Source of the DNA: Streptomyces canus | GTDB taxonomy: Bacteria > Actinomycetota > Actinomycetes > Streptomycetales > Streptomycetaceae | NCBI RefSeq assembly: GCF_001514145.1 | Contig: NZ_KQ948659.1 | Location: 489,454-553,453 of the forward strand | Reading direction: 5' to 3' | DNA: 64,000 nucleotides | Shown here: positions 7,919 to 15,345 of the stretch, piece by piece | Layout of the letters: each line of letters opens with the position of its first letter | How positions within the stretch are numbered: the first letter of the stretch is position 1 | Notes under the pieces: model-generated | What the model was told of the DNA's origin: nothing | What the model saw: only the letters and a program-made list of their open reading frames with translations | Database searches by the model: none | Position numbers and translations under genes: made by a program

Positions 7919-8683
7919 ATGGCAACGCTTGAAATCCGAGACCTGCACGTCACCGTCGAGGCCGACAACGCCACGAAGGAGATCCTCAAGGGCGTCGACC
8001 TCACCGTGAAGCAGGGCGAGACGCACGCCATCATGGGCCCCAACGGCTCCGGCAAGTCGACGCTCGCCTACTCGCTCGCGGGTCACCCGAAGTACACCAT
8101 CACCGGCGGCACCGTCACCCTCGACGGCGAGGACGTCCTGGAGATGTCCGTCGACGAGCGCGCCCGCGCGGGCCTGTTCCTGGCGATGCAGTACCCGGTC
8201 GAGGTCCCCGGCGTCTCGGTCTCCAACTTCCTCCGTACGTCCGCCACCGCCATCCGCGGCGAGGCCCCCAAGCTGCGGACGTGGGTGAAGGAGGTCAGGG
8301 AGACCATGGAGCGTCTGAACATGGACCCGGCCTTCGCCGAGCGCAACGTCAACGAGGGCTTCTCCGGCGGTGAGAAGAAGCGCCACGAGATCCTCCAGCT
8401 GGAGCTGCTCAAGCCCAAGGTCGCGATCCTCGACGAGACGGACTCCGGCCTCGACGTCGACGCCCTGCGGGTCGTCTCCGAGGGCGTCAACCGCGTCCGT
8501 GAGACCGGCGAGGTCGGCACCCTGCTGATCACGCACTACACGCGCATCCTGCGCTACATCAAGCCCGACTTCGTCCACGTCTTCTCCGGCGGTCGCATCG
8601 TCGAGTCCGGCGGCGCCGAGCTCGCCGACAAGCTGGAGAACGAGGGCTACGAGGCATACACGAAGGGTGGCGTATCCGCGTGA
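7919..8683 (+). CDS. sufC: Fe-S cluster assembly ATPase SufC
   Basis: A 254-residue ABC-type ATPase without membrane partner: Walker A GPNGSGKST near residues 40-48, signature FSGGEKKRHEI, Walker B VAILDETDSGLD, and ITHYTRIL after it. The FSGGEKKR and ETDSGLD variants are specific to SufC. ATP binding drives SufC dimerisation and opens the SufB-SufD interface for cluster assembly. It is 7 bp downstream of the ferredoxin gene, and its stop overlaps the sufS GTG start by 4 bp (8680-8683). Confidence 0.96.
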   Translation: MATLEIRDLHVTVEADNATKEILKGVDLTVKQGETHAIMGPNGSGKSTLAYSLAGHPKYTITGGTVTLDGEDVLEMSVDERARAGLFLAMQYPVEVPGVSVSNFLRTSATAIRGEAPKLRTWVKEVRETMERLNMDPAFAERNVNEGFSGGEKKRHEILQLELLKPKVAILDETDSGLDVDALRVVSEGVNRVRETGEVGTLLITHYTRILRYIKPDFVHVFSGGRIVESGGAELADKLENEGYEAYTKGGVSA

Positions 8684-9936
8684 CGCAGCTGCCGGGTCTC
8701 CTCGACACCGAGGCGCTCCGCAAGGACTTCCCCATCCTGGACCGCCAGGTCCACGACGGCCGGAAGCTCGTGTACCTGGACAACGCGGCGACCTCGCAGA
8801 AGCCGCGCCAGGTGCTCGACGCCCTGAACGAGTACTACGAGCGCTACAACGCCAACGTCCACCGCGGTGTGCATGTGCTCGCCGAGGAGGCCACGGCGCT
8901 GTACGAGGGCGCGCGCGACAAGGTCGCCGCCTTCATCAACGCGCCGAGCCGCGACGAGGTGATCTTCACCAAGAACGCCTCCGAGTCGCTCAACCTCGTG
9001 GCGAACATGCTGGGCTGGGCCGACGAGCCCTACCGCGTGGACCACGAGACCGAGATCGTCATCACCGAGATGGAGCACCACTCCAACATCGTGCCGTGGC
9101 AGCTGCTCGCGCAGCGCACGGGCGCGAAGCTGAAGTGGTTCGGGCTGACCGACGACGGCCGGCTCGACCTGTCCAACATCGACGAGATCATCACCGAGAA
9201 GACGAAGATCGTCTCCTTCGTGCTGGTGTCCAACATCCTGGGCACGGTCAACCCGGTCGAGGCGATAGTCCGCCGGGCGCAGGAGGTCGGCGCGCTGGTC
9301 TGCATCGACGCCTCGCAGGCCGCGCCGCACATGCCGCTGGACGTACAGGCCCTCCAGGCCGACTTCGTGGCCTTCACCGGTCACAAGATGTGCGGCCCGA
9401 CCGGTATCGGCGTGCTCTGGGGCCGCCAGGAGCTCCTGGAGGACCTGCCGCCGTTCCTGGGCGGCGGCGAGATGATCGAGACCGTGTCGATGCACTCGTC
9501 GACGTACGCCCCGGCACCGCACAAGTTCGAGGCGGGCACGCCCCCGATCGCGCAGGCGGTCGGTCTGGGCGCGGCGATCGACTACCTCTCCTCGATCGGC
9601 ATGGACAAGATCCTCGCGCACGAGCATGCGCTCACCGAGTACGCGGTCAAGAAGCTCGGCGAGGTGCCGGACCTGCGGATCATCGGTCCGACCACGGCCG
9701 AGGACCGGGGCGCGGCGATCTCCTTCACGCTCGGCGACATCCACCCGCACGACGTGGGCCAGGTCCTCGACGAGCAGGGCATCGCGGTCCGGGTCGGTCA
9801 CCACTGCGCACGGCCGGTCTGCCTCCGCTACGGAATTCCCGCGACCACGCGAGCGTCGTTCTATCTGTACTCCACGCCGGCCGAGATCGACGCACTGGTC
9901 GAGGGGCTGGAGCACGTACGGAACTTCTTCGGCTGA
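8680..9936 (+). CDS. sufS: Cysteine desulfurase SufS
   Basis: A 418-residue PLP-dependent class V aminotransferase-fold cysteine desulfurase. The PLP lysine is K236 in FTGHKMCGPTG and the persulfide-bearing cysteine is C376 in VGHHCARPVC, which marks the SufS (type II) group. It removes sulfur from L-cysteine and hands it to SufU. The GTG start at 8680 is set by the GTGA overlap with sufC; the N-terminal LDTEALRKDFPIL is the family start. Confidence 0.96.
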   Translation: MTQLPGLLDTEALRKDFPILDRQVHDGRKLVYLDNAATSQKPRQVLDALNEYYERYNANVHRGVHVLAEEATALYEGARDKVAAFINAPSRDEVIFTKNASESLNLVANMLGWADEPYRVDHETEIVITEMEHHSNIVPWQLLAQRTGAKLKWFGLTDDGRLDLSNIDEIITEKTKIVSFVLVSNILGTVNPVEAIVRRAQEVGALVCIDASQAAPHMPLDVQALQADFVAFTGHKMCGPTGIGVLWGRQELLEDLPPFLGGGEMIETVSMHSSTYAPAPHKFEAGTPPIAQAVGLGAAIDYLSSIGMDKILAHEHALTEYAVKKLGEVPDLRIIGPTTAEDRGAAISFTLGDIHPHDVGQVLDEQGIAVRVGHHCARPVCLRYGIPATTRASFYLYSTPAEIDALVEGLEHVRNFFG

Positions 9937-9952
9937 AGGGCGTGCTGAAACC

Positions 9953-10423
9953 GTGAAGCTGGACTCGATGTACCAGGAAGTCATCCTGGACCACTACAAG
10001 CACCCGCACGGGCGTGGTCTGAGGGATGGCGACGCCGAGGTGCACCATGTGAACCCCACGTGCGGCGACGAGATCACCCTCCGTGTGAAGTACGACGGCA
10101 AGAGGATCGAGGACGTCTCGTACGAGGGCCAGGGCTGCTCGATCAGCCAGGCCAGCGCGTCCGTTCTGAACGATCTGCTGGTCGGCAAGGACCTGGCGGA
10201 GGCGCAGAAGATCCAGGAGACCTTCCTGGAACTGATGCAGTCGAAGGGCAGGATCGAGCCCGACGACGCGATGGAAGAGGTGCTGGAGGACGCGGTCGCG
10301 TTCGCCGGTGTCTCCAAGTACCCGGCCCGGGTCAAGTGCGCCCTCCTCAGCTGGATGGCGTGGAAGGACGCGACGGCCCAGGCGCTGGGCGCCGACGCCG
10401 AAGCCGAAAGGAAGACGGCATGA
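9953..10423 (+). CDS. sufU: Sulfur-transfer protein SufU
   Basis: A 156-residue IscU-like protein of the zinc-dependent SufU type. Expected zinc/sulfur ligands are present: C37 and D39 in NPTCGDE, C62 in GQGCSIS and C129 in RVKCALLSW, with the SufU-specific insertion between the last two. It accepts persulfide sulfur from SufS. The GTG at 9953 gives the family N-terminus KLDSMYQEVILDHYKHP; longer in-frame extensions are shadows of sufS. It overlaps the next gene by 4 bp (ATGA). Confidence 0.94.
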   Translation: MKLDSMYQEVILDHYKHPHGRGLRDGDAEVHHVNPTCGDEITLRVKYDGKRIEDVSYEGQGCSISQASASVLNDLLVGKDLAEAQKIQETFLELMQSKGRIEPDDAMEEVLEDAVAFAGVSKYPARVKCALLSWMAWKDATAQALGADAEAERKTA

Positions 10424-10752
10424 GCGAGACCGTTGAAATGAAGCCGGCCTCGGAGGAAGAGGTCCGCGAGGCGCTGTACGACGTCGTCGACCCCGAGCTG
10501 GGCATCGATGTCGTCAACCTCGGACTGATCTACGGCATCCACATCGACGACGCGAACATCGCGACCCTCGACATGACCCTGACCTCGGCGGCCTGTCCGC
10601 TGACGGACGTCATCGAGGACCAGGCCAAGTCCGCCACGGACGGCCTCGTGAGCGAACTCCGCATCAACTGGGTGTGGATGCCGCCGTGGGGGCCGGACAA
10701 GATCACGGACGACGGCCGGGAGCAGCTTCGGGCGCTCGGCTTCAACGTCTGA
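10420..10752 (+). CDS. sufT: MIP18-family Fe-S assembly factor SufT
   Basis: A 110-residue MIP18 (DUF59) protein. The family motif TLTSAACPLTDVIEDQ contains the conserved cysteine, and the start ALYDVVDPELGIDVVNLGLIYG is typical. SufT proteins help mature Fe-S enzymes under high demand. Last gene of the suf operon, sharing ATGA with sufU and followed 17 bp later by a strong terminator hairpin. Confidence 0.92.
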   Translation: MSETVEMKPASEEEVREALYDVVDPELGIDVVNLGLIYGIHIDDANIATLDMTLTSAACPLTDVIEDQAKSATDGLVSELRINWVWMPPWGPDKITDDGREQLRALGFNV

Positions 10753-10769
10753 GCGACCCCGCTCGTGGG

Positions 10770-10802
10770 AAAGCGGCGGCACCTGCCGGGTGCCGCCGCT
10801 TT
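10770..10802. terminator. Hairpin terminator between sufT and the convergent AbfB-domain gene
   Basis: Perfect 14-bp stem (AAAGCGGCGGCACC / GGTGCCGCCGCTTT) with a 5-nt loop. The stem carries AAA on one side and TTT on the other, so it can act on both strands, fitting its position between two convergent genes. Confidence 0.85.
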
Positions 10803-10820
10803 CCTGTGCTCATGCGCGGC

Positions 10821-11639
10821 TCAGGACAGCGCGCCCACCAGCTGGAACGAGGAGTCCGCCAGGTACTGGGAGCTGTACTCGAAGCGTTCGAGGCGGACCA
10901 CGAAGTTCTGGTGGCGGAGGAAGTAGCCGGGGTAGTTGACCGACTCCAGCATCTTCGCGCCGGAGTAGGAGGCGTCCCGGGGACAGAACGTGGCGTCCTG
11001 CCTGAAGAGGGAGGAGCCGTCGTTGCGGTCGGCCCGCAGGACGAAGTCGCGGTGGCGCAGGTACTTGCCGTCGTGGGTGGTGAAGGAGTAACAGGAGCTG
11101 TTCGCCAGGCCCTTGACCAGGGTGAAGGTGGAGTCCTCGCGGGATTCCGAGCCGCTAACCGAGTCCAGGCCCACATAGCCGTCGTCCACGTGCCAGTATC
11201 GGGCGGGGTAGTTGACCGAGCGGACCGAGCGGTAGGTCACGGAAGGGTGGGGCTTCGACGAACTGCCCTTGGACGCCGTGGGCTTGGGCGGCTTCGGGGT
11301 GGCCGTGACCGTGGCGGTGGGCTCGGCTCCCTGCTGCCGGGGACCCCGGGGAGTGGGGGACACCGACGAGAGGCCGCTGTCGCCCGGCGGGGGCGTGGTC
11401 GGCGCGGGGGGCTGCGAGGAGAAGGAGATCAGACCGGATCCCTCGTCCCGCGCGGTTTTCGACGATCCGCCGGTTTCGTTGTCCGTGGCGGCTATCGCCG
11501 CCACACAGGCGACGATCGTGGCCACCGCCAACGCCCCGGCGAGATAGAGCCGTCGGGTGCCGGGCGTGCGGGTGGTGTCCAACGTCCAGCCGTTCTCCCA
11601 GGGGCGGTCCTGGGGCGGCCGGGACTTGTCTTCGGGCAT
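10821..11639 (-). CDS. Membrane-anchored AbfB-domain (beta-trefoil) protein
   Basis: 272 residues. A short cytoplasmic N-terminus is followed by one membrane segment (LYLAGALAVATIVACVAAIAA, about residues 32-52), then a Pro/Ser/Thr-rich linker and a C-terminal beta-trefoil of the arabinofuranosidase B carbohydrate-binding type. The repeats SVNYPARYWHVDDGYVGL, FTTHDGKYLRHRDFVL and SVNYPGYFLRHQNFVV are visible. No catalytic domain is present, so it probably only binds arabinose-containing or similar polymers at the cell surface. ATG at 11639 is chosen; an upstream ATG at 11732 would run across the direct repeats at 11708-11740. Confidence 0.8.
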   Translation of the reverse strand: MPEDKSRPPQDRPWENGWTLDTTRTPGTRRLYLAGALAVATIVACVAAIAATDNETGGSSKTARDEGSGLISFSSQPPAPTTPPPGDSGLSSVSPTPRGPRQQGAEPTATVTATPKPPKPTASKGSSSKPHPSVTYRSVRSVNYPARYWHVDDGYVGLDSVSGSESREDSTFTLVKGLANSSCYSFTTHDGKYLRHRDFVLRADRNDGSSLFRQDATFCPRDASYSGAKMLESVNYPGYFLRHQNFVVRLERFEYSSQYLADSSFQLVGALS

Positions 11640-11707
11640 GCGCTGTTCCTCCGGCGCGGCGCGGAGCGACGTGCCGCTGCTGTGGTGGCGCGGTATGTGA
11701 ATGGTGA

Positions 11708-11740
11708 AACACAAGTGGTTCCGGGGGAACACTAGTGGTT
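11708..11740. promoter_or_regulatory. Pair of 13-bp direct repeats upstream of the AbfB-domain gene
   Basis: AACACAAGTGGTT (11708-11720) and AACACTAGTGGTT (11728-11740) agree at 12 of 13 positions and are spaced exactly 20 bp, about two helical turns. They start 69 bp upstream of the ATG at 11639. Each unit is nearly symmetric around its centre. This arrangement suits cooperative binding by a dimeric regulator. Confidence 0.45.
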
Positions 11741-11907
11741 ACCGGCGGTCCCCAGCAGCCCTTTGAACCGGCTGGTTTCCACATTTCTCTCTCGGCGGGC
11801 TCAACGGCGCGTCTTCGGCTGACGGTCGGTCAGATGCCGCGGTGTGCCGCCATGTTGGAGAACAGCTGCTGAGCAGTGGCCGCGGACCCGGGTTCCGGGC
11901 TTCGTTA

Positions 11908-11921
11908 TGTACGCTTGTACA
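11908..11921. promoter_or_regulatory. Inverted repeat at the SMR pump start (probable TetR operator)
   Basis: TGTAC-GCTT-GTACA is a perfect 5-bp-arm inverted repeat ending 1 bp before the ATG at 11923. A TAnnnT -10 element (TACGCT, 11910-11915) lies within it, so transcription could begin at the ATG itself. The co-transcribed TetR-type protein is the natural candidate regulator. Confidence 0.55.
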
Positions 11922-11922
11922 C

Positions 11923-12243
11923 ATGGGATACCTGCTGCTCGCCGGAGCCATCGCCGCCGAGGTCGGAGCGACCACGGCCATGAAGTACACCGAGGGCTTC
12001 AGCCGGCTCGGGCCCTCACTGCTGACCGTGCTGGGGTACGTCCTCTCCTTCGCGCTGCTCGCCCAGACGCTCAAGACGGTGTCGGTCGGCACCGCCTACG
12101 CGATCTGGGCGGGGGTGGGCACCGCAGCCATCGTCGGCATCGGGATGCTCTTCCTCGGGGAGGGGATGACGGCCACCAAGGCCGCCGGGATCGCGCTGAT
12201 CATCCTGGGGGTCGTGGTGCTGAACCTGGGCGGGGCGCACTGA
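11923..12243 (+). CDS. Small multidrug resistance (SMR/EmrE family) efflux protein
   Basis: A 106-residue protein with four transmembrane segments, the full length of the SMR family. The essential membrane glutamate is at position 14 in AIAAEVGATTAMK, and the YAIWAGVGTAAIVGIGMLFLGE signature follows. SMR dimers or heterodimers exchange protons for cationic or guanidinium-like compounds. The ATG at 11923 gives the standard N-terminus MGYLLLAGAIAAE. It shares TGATG with the downstream TetR gene, which probably regulates it. Confidence 0.92.
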   Translation: MGYLLLAGAIAAEVGATTAMKYTEGFSRLGPSLLTVLGYVLSFALLAQTLKTVSVGTAYAIWAGVGTAAIVGIGMLFLGEGMTATKAAGIALIILGVVVLNLGGAH

Positions 12244-12791
12244 TGGCCCGGCGGCACGACCCCGAGCGCCGGCAGCGGATCATCGACGCGGCCATCCGGG
12301 TCGTGGGGGAGAAGGGGCTCGCGGGGCTCAGCCACCGCAGCGCCGCCGCCGAGGCCGATGTGCCGCTCGGTTCGACGACGTACCACTTCAAGAGTCTCGA
12401 CGAGCTGATGGTCGCCGCGTTGCGCCAGGCCAGCGAGGGCTTCGCCAAGGCGGTCGCCGCGCACGGCGCCCTGGACGACCCCGGCGGTGACCTCGCCGCC
12501 GGCCTCGCCCGCGTGCTCGGCGACTGGCTCGGCGGCGACCGCACCGGCGTCGAGCTGGAGTACGAGCTCTACCTCGCCGCCCTGCGTCGCCCCGCCCTGC
12601 GCCCCGTCGCCGCCGAATGGGCCGACGACCTCGCCGAACGCCTCACCCGCCGCACGGACCCGGTCACGGCACGCGCGCTGGTCGCCCTGGCCGACGGGAT
12701 CTGCCTACAGGTGCTGCTGACGGGGGTGCCGTACGACGAGGGGTATGCGCGGGAGGTACTGGGTCGGGTGATCCCCGCAGGCCGCGGGTGA
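12243..12791 (+). CDS. TetR family transcriptional regulator
   Basis: 182 residues. The N-terminal HTH is RRQRIIDAAIRVVGEKGLAGLSHRSAAAEADVPLGSTTYHF, and the C-terminal half is a helical ligand-binding domain with little conservation. The ATG overlaps the SMR gene stop by one base, so the two are coupled; this arrangement, with a palindrome at the shared promoter, suggests autorepression relieved by a pump substrate (inference). Confidence 0.9.
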   Translation: MARRHDPERRQRIIDAAIRVVGEKGLAGLSHRSAAAEADVPLGSTTYHFKSLDELMVAALRQASEGFAKAVAAHGALDDPGGDLAAGLARVLGDWLGGDRTGVELEYELYLAALRRPALRPVAAEWADDLAERLTRRTDPVTARALVALADGICLQVLLTGVPYDEGYAREVLGRVIPAGRG

Positions 12792-13296
12792 TGTCTACTG
12801 GCCCGGGTGGTCCCGACGACCGCGACTGCCCCGTTGGTGGGGGTGATGTCCACTGGCCCGGGTGGTCCCTGTCGGTCCGGGGGCCCGCGACTGCGGGTGG
12901 TCTGCGCCGGCTGCGGGTGGCCTCCGGTGCGGGTGATGTCCATTGGCCCGGGTGATCCCCGCCGACCGTGGGCGGTTCCCGTCGGTCCGGGTGGTCTTCG
13001 TCGAAGCGTGGGTGGTTTTCGTCGGTCCGGGTGGTCTTCGCCGACCGTGGGTGGTTCCCGTCGGTCCGGGTGGTCTTCGCCGACCGAGGGTGGTCCCCGC
13101 CGGCCTGGGTGGTCAGCCTCGGCCGGGGTGCCCCCACCGACCGCAGGTGATCCCCGCCGGCAGGGTGATCCGTGCCGGGCCAGGTGATCTTCTTCTGAGG
13201 GTCACGTGGTGGCGTCCGGGGGGTCGGGCTGCTCGACTCCTGAGACGTCCCGCGCAGGGTTCGCATCGCATGGCCTGCGCCGGTTAGGTTTCCCTC
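12792..13296. repeat. Degenerate GGGTGGT tandem-repeat region between tetR and dapD
   Basis: About 400 bp (12783-13180) is built from variants of a 19-20 bp G/T-rich unit. Two alternate forms, GGGTGGTTCCCGTCGGTCC (19 bp) and GGGTGGTCTTCGCCGACCGT (20 bp), make a 39-bp dimer that recurs almost exactly between 13013 and 13090. A second element, GTGATGTCCACTGGCCCGGG or close variants, occurs three times (about 12788, 12844, 12936). No protein-like start or ribosome site accompanies it on the plus strand. The last 90 bp before dapD are not repetitive and contain TAGGTT (13285-13290), which could be the -10 of a leaderless dapD promoter. Confidence 0.75.
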
Positions 13297-14286
13297 ATGA
13301 CCGACACGACTGCTCCGCGCACCACCGGCGCCATCGCCGCAGGCCTCGCCACCGTCGCCGCCGACGGCACCGTACTCGACACCTGGTTCCCCGCCCCCGA
13401 ACTCTCGGCCGAGCCCGGCCCCGCCGGTACCGAGCGGCTGTCGGCCGAGAAGGCCGTCGAACTGCTCGGCGAAGGTGCCGCCAAGGCGATCGGCCCGGAC
13501 GCCCGCCGTGGCGTCGAGGTGATCGCGGTCCGCACGGTCATCGCCTCGCTCGACGAGAAGCCGCTCGACACGCACGACGCCTACCTGCGTCTGCACCTGC
13601 TCTCGCACCGTCTGGTCCAGCCGCACGGCCAGAGCCTGGACGGCATCTTCGGCCTTCTCCCCAACGTCGCATGGACCTCGCTCGGCCCGGTCGCCGTCGA
13701 CGAGATCGAGAAGGTGCGCCTCAACGCCCGCGCCGAGGGCCTGTACCTCACGGTCACCTCGGTCGACAAGTTCCCGCGCATGACGGACTACGTGGCCCCC
13801 AAGGGCGTCCGGATCGCCGACGCCGACCGGGTCCGCCTCGGCGCGCACCTCGCCGCGGGCACCACCGTCATGCACGAGGGCTTCGTCAACTTCAACGCGG
13901 GCACGCTCGGCACGTCAATGGTCGAGGGCCGCATCTCCGCCGGTGTCGTGGTCGGCGACGGCTCGGACATCGGCGGCGGCGCCTCCACCATGGGCACGCT
14001 CTCCGGCGGCGGCAACGTCCGCATCACCATCGGCGAGCGCTGCCTGATCGGCGCCGAGGCGGGCGTCGGCATCGCGCTCGGCGACGAGTGCGTCGTCGAG
14101 GCCGGTCTCTACGTCACCGCGGGCACCCGGGTCACCATGCCCGACGGCCAGATCGTCAAGGCCCGCGAGCTGAGCGGCGCCTCGAACATCCTCTTCCGCC
14201 GCAACTCGGTCACCGGCACGGTCGAGGCCCGCCCGAACAACGCGGTCTGGGGCGGCCTCAACGACATCCTGCACAGCCACAACTGA
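13297..14286 (+). CDS. dapD: 2,3,4,5-tetrahydropyridine-2,6-dicarboxylate N-succinyltransferase
   Basis: A 329-residue DapD of the actinobacterial type. It makes N-succinyl-2-amino-6-oxopimelate from tetrahydrodipicolinate and succinyl-CoA in the lysine/diaminopimelate route. The C-terminal half shows the left-handed beta-helix hexapeptide pattern from about residue 170, including MHEGFVNFNAGTLGTSMVEGR and GDGSDIGGGASTMGTLSGGG. The ATG lies 7 bp after a TAGGTT element and has no convincing ribosome site, consistent with a leaderless mRNA. A dapA gene lies 2.3 kb downstream on the other strand. Confidence 0.95.
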   Translation: MTDTTAPRTTGAIAAGLATVAADGTVLDTWFPAPELSAEPGPAGTERLSAEKAVELLGEGAAKAIGPDARRGVEVIAVRTVIASLDEKPLDTHDAYLRLHLLSHRLVQPHGQSLDGIFGLLPNVAWTSLGPVAVDEIEKVRLNARAEGLYLTVTSVDKFPRMTDYVAPKGVRIADADRVRLGAHLAAGTTVMHEGFVNFNAGTLGTSMVEGRISAGVVVGDGSDIGGGASTMGTLSGGGNVRITIGERCLIGAEAGVGIALGDECVVEAGLYVTAGTRVTMPDGQIVKARELSGASNILFRRNSVTGTVEARPNNAVWGGLNDILHSHN

Positions 14287-14411
14287 GCCGCTCCGGCACG
14301 GACAAAGATCACTTACGGGTTACTCGGCGTGACCTCGGACGTGTTTCAGCAGATGAACGGGTGGACGCGGAGTCCGATCAGAAGCCGAAACGACGAACGA
14401 GGGGTCGAGCG

Positions 14412-14627
14412 ATGAGGAATGTGCGGAAGAGGGCCGTGGCTCGCGGGCTGACTGTCCTGGCGACGGTGTGTCTCGTGCCCGTCGGCAGCGCGCACGCCGA
14501 CGAGACCAACACCGCCTCGCACAACGGGCCCCGGGTCGGCCTGGTCAACGTCGGCCAGGTCGACGATCCGATGGAGGACGTGCTGGAGCACCTGCTGCTG
14601 ATCGGCGACGGGTACTCCTGGAACTGA
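14412..14627 (+). CDS. Small secreted peptide, unknown function
   Basis: 71 residues. A basic N-terminus (MRNVRKRAVARG), a hydrophobic core (LTVLATVCLVPVG) and an AHA-D cleavage site near residues 28-30 give a clear signal peptide. The mature part would be about 41 residues, acidic, with VGLVNVGQVDDPMEDVLEHLLL and a C-terminal YSWN. A purine-rich site (GAGGGG) lies 9-14 bp upstream. It has its own strong terminator downstream. I do not recognise a characterised family. Confidence 0.7.
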   Translation: MRNVRKRAVARGLTVLATVCLVPVGSAHADETNTASHNGPRVGLVNVGQVDDPMEDVLEHLLLIGDGYSWN

Positions 14628-14644
14628 CCCGCGACCCCGTGTGG

Positions 14645-14686
14645 AAGTCGCCGTAGCGGATCGAATTCCGCTACGGCGACTTTTTT
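14645..14686 (+). terminator. Intrinsic terminator after the small secreted peptide gene
   Basis: A 16-bp stem (arms 14645-14660 and 14667-14682) with a 6-nt loop, running into six T residues (14681-14686). It is one of the few hairpins in the window with a proper T-tract. Confidence 0.9.
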
Positions 14687-14775
14687 CGTGGCGGTGGCAT
14701 AGCGGCGGGCCACGGCACGCGTCACAAGGGTCGGAGGGGCGGCGCACAGGCGTCGCCGGGGAAGAGAAGGTGACG

Positions 14776-15345
14776 ATGAATGCCGAAGGGCTGGAGAGTT
14801 TCCGGGACTTCGTGGACAGCAGGTCGTCCGCCCTGCTGAAGACCGCTGTGCTGCTGTGCGGGGGAGACCAGCACGCCGGTGAGGACCTGTTGCAGAACGC
14901 CCTGGTCAGGACCGCCGGGCGGTGGCAGAAGATCGACGAACCCGAGGCCTATGTACGGCAGGTCCTCTACCGCCAGCAGGTCAGCCGCTGGCGGCTGAAG
15001 TGGCCCCGCCGGGAGGTCAGTGTCGCCGAGCCGCCCGAACCGGCGGGCAGCGGCGAGCCCGGCGCCGACACCGCCGCCGCGGCCGAACTGCGCCTGGTGA
15101 TGCGCCAGGCCCTGTCCCGGCTCACCGCACGCCAGCGCACCGTGCTGGTGCTGCGCTACTTCGAGGACCTGCCCGAGGCCGACGTGGCGCGGCTGCTCGG
15201 CTGCTCCGTCGGCACCGTACGGTCCACCACCCACCGTTCGCTGGCCCGGCTGCGTCAGCTCGCGCCCGAACTGACCGCCCTCGGGCCCGCCCAGGCCGAG
15301 CGGCTCGAGTCCCGTGACTACTCGCCCGTGGAGGTGCGTCCGTGA
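14776..15345 (+). CDS. SigE-family ECF RNA polymerase sigma factor
   Basis: 189 residues with sigma region 2 (FRDFVDSRSSALLKTAVLLCGGDQHAGEDLLQNALVR) and region 4 (LTARQRTVLVLRYFEDLPEADVARLLGCSVGTVRS). The pattern is that of the Streptomyces SigE70-like (TIGR02983) ECF group. The ATG at 14776 is chosen because GAGAAGG (14764-14770) sits 5 bp upstream; a GTG at 14770 would overlap this ribosome site. Its stop overlaps the GTG of the next gene by 4 bp, so it is coupled to a membrane protein likely to be its regulator. Confidence 0.9.
   Translation: MNAEGLESFRDFVDSRSSALLKTAVLLCGGDQHAGEDLLQNALVRTAGRWQKIDEPEAYVRQVLYRQQVSRWRLKWPRREVSVAEPPEPAGSGEPGADTAAAAELRLVMRQALSRLTARQRTVLVLRYFEDLPEADVARLLGCSVGTVRSTTHRSLARLRQLAPELTALGPAQAERLESRDYSPVEVRP

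Noticed and set aside
12783..13180. CRISPR array
   Set aside because: Units are degenerate and contiguous, with no constant-length unique spacers and no cas genes.
12664..13875. Long minus-strand open frame with His-Pro repeats across the repeat array and dapD
   Set aside because: It runs antisense through most of dapD, has no ribosome site, and its length is explained by high G+C. Kept only as a remark on the repeat period.
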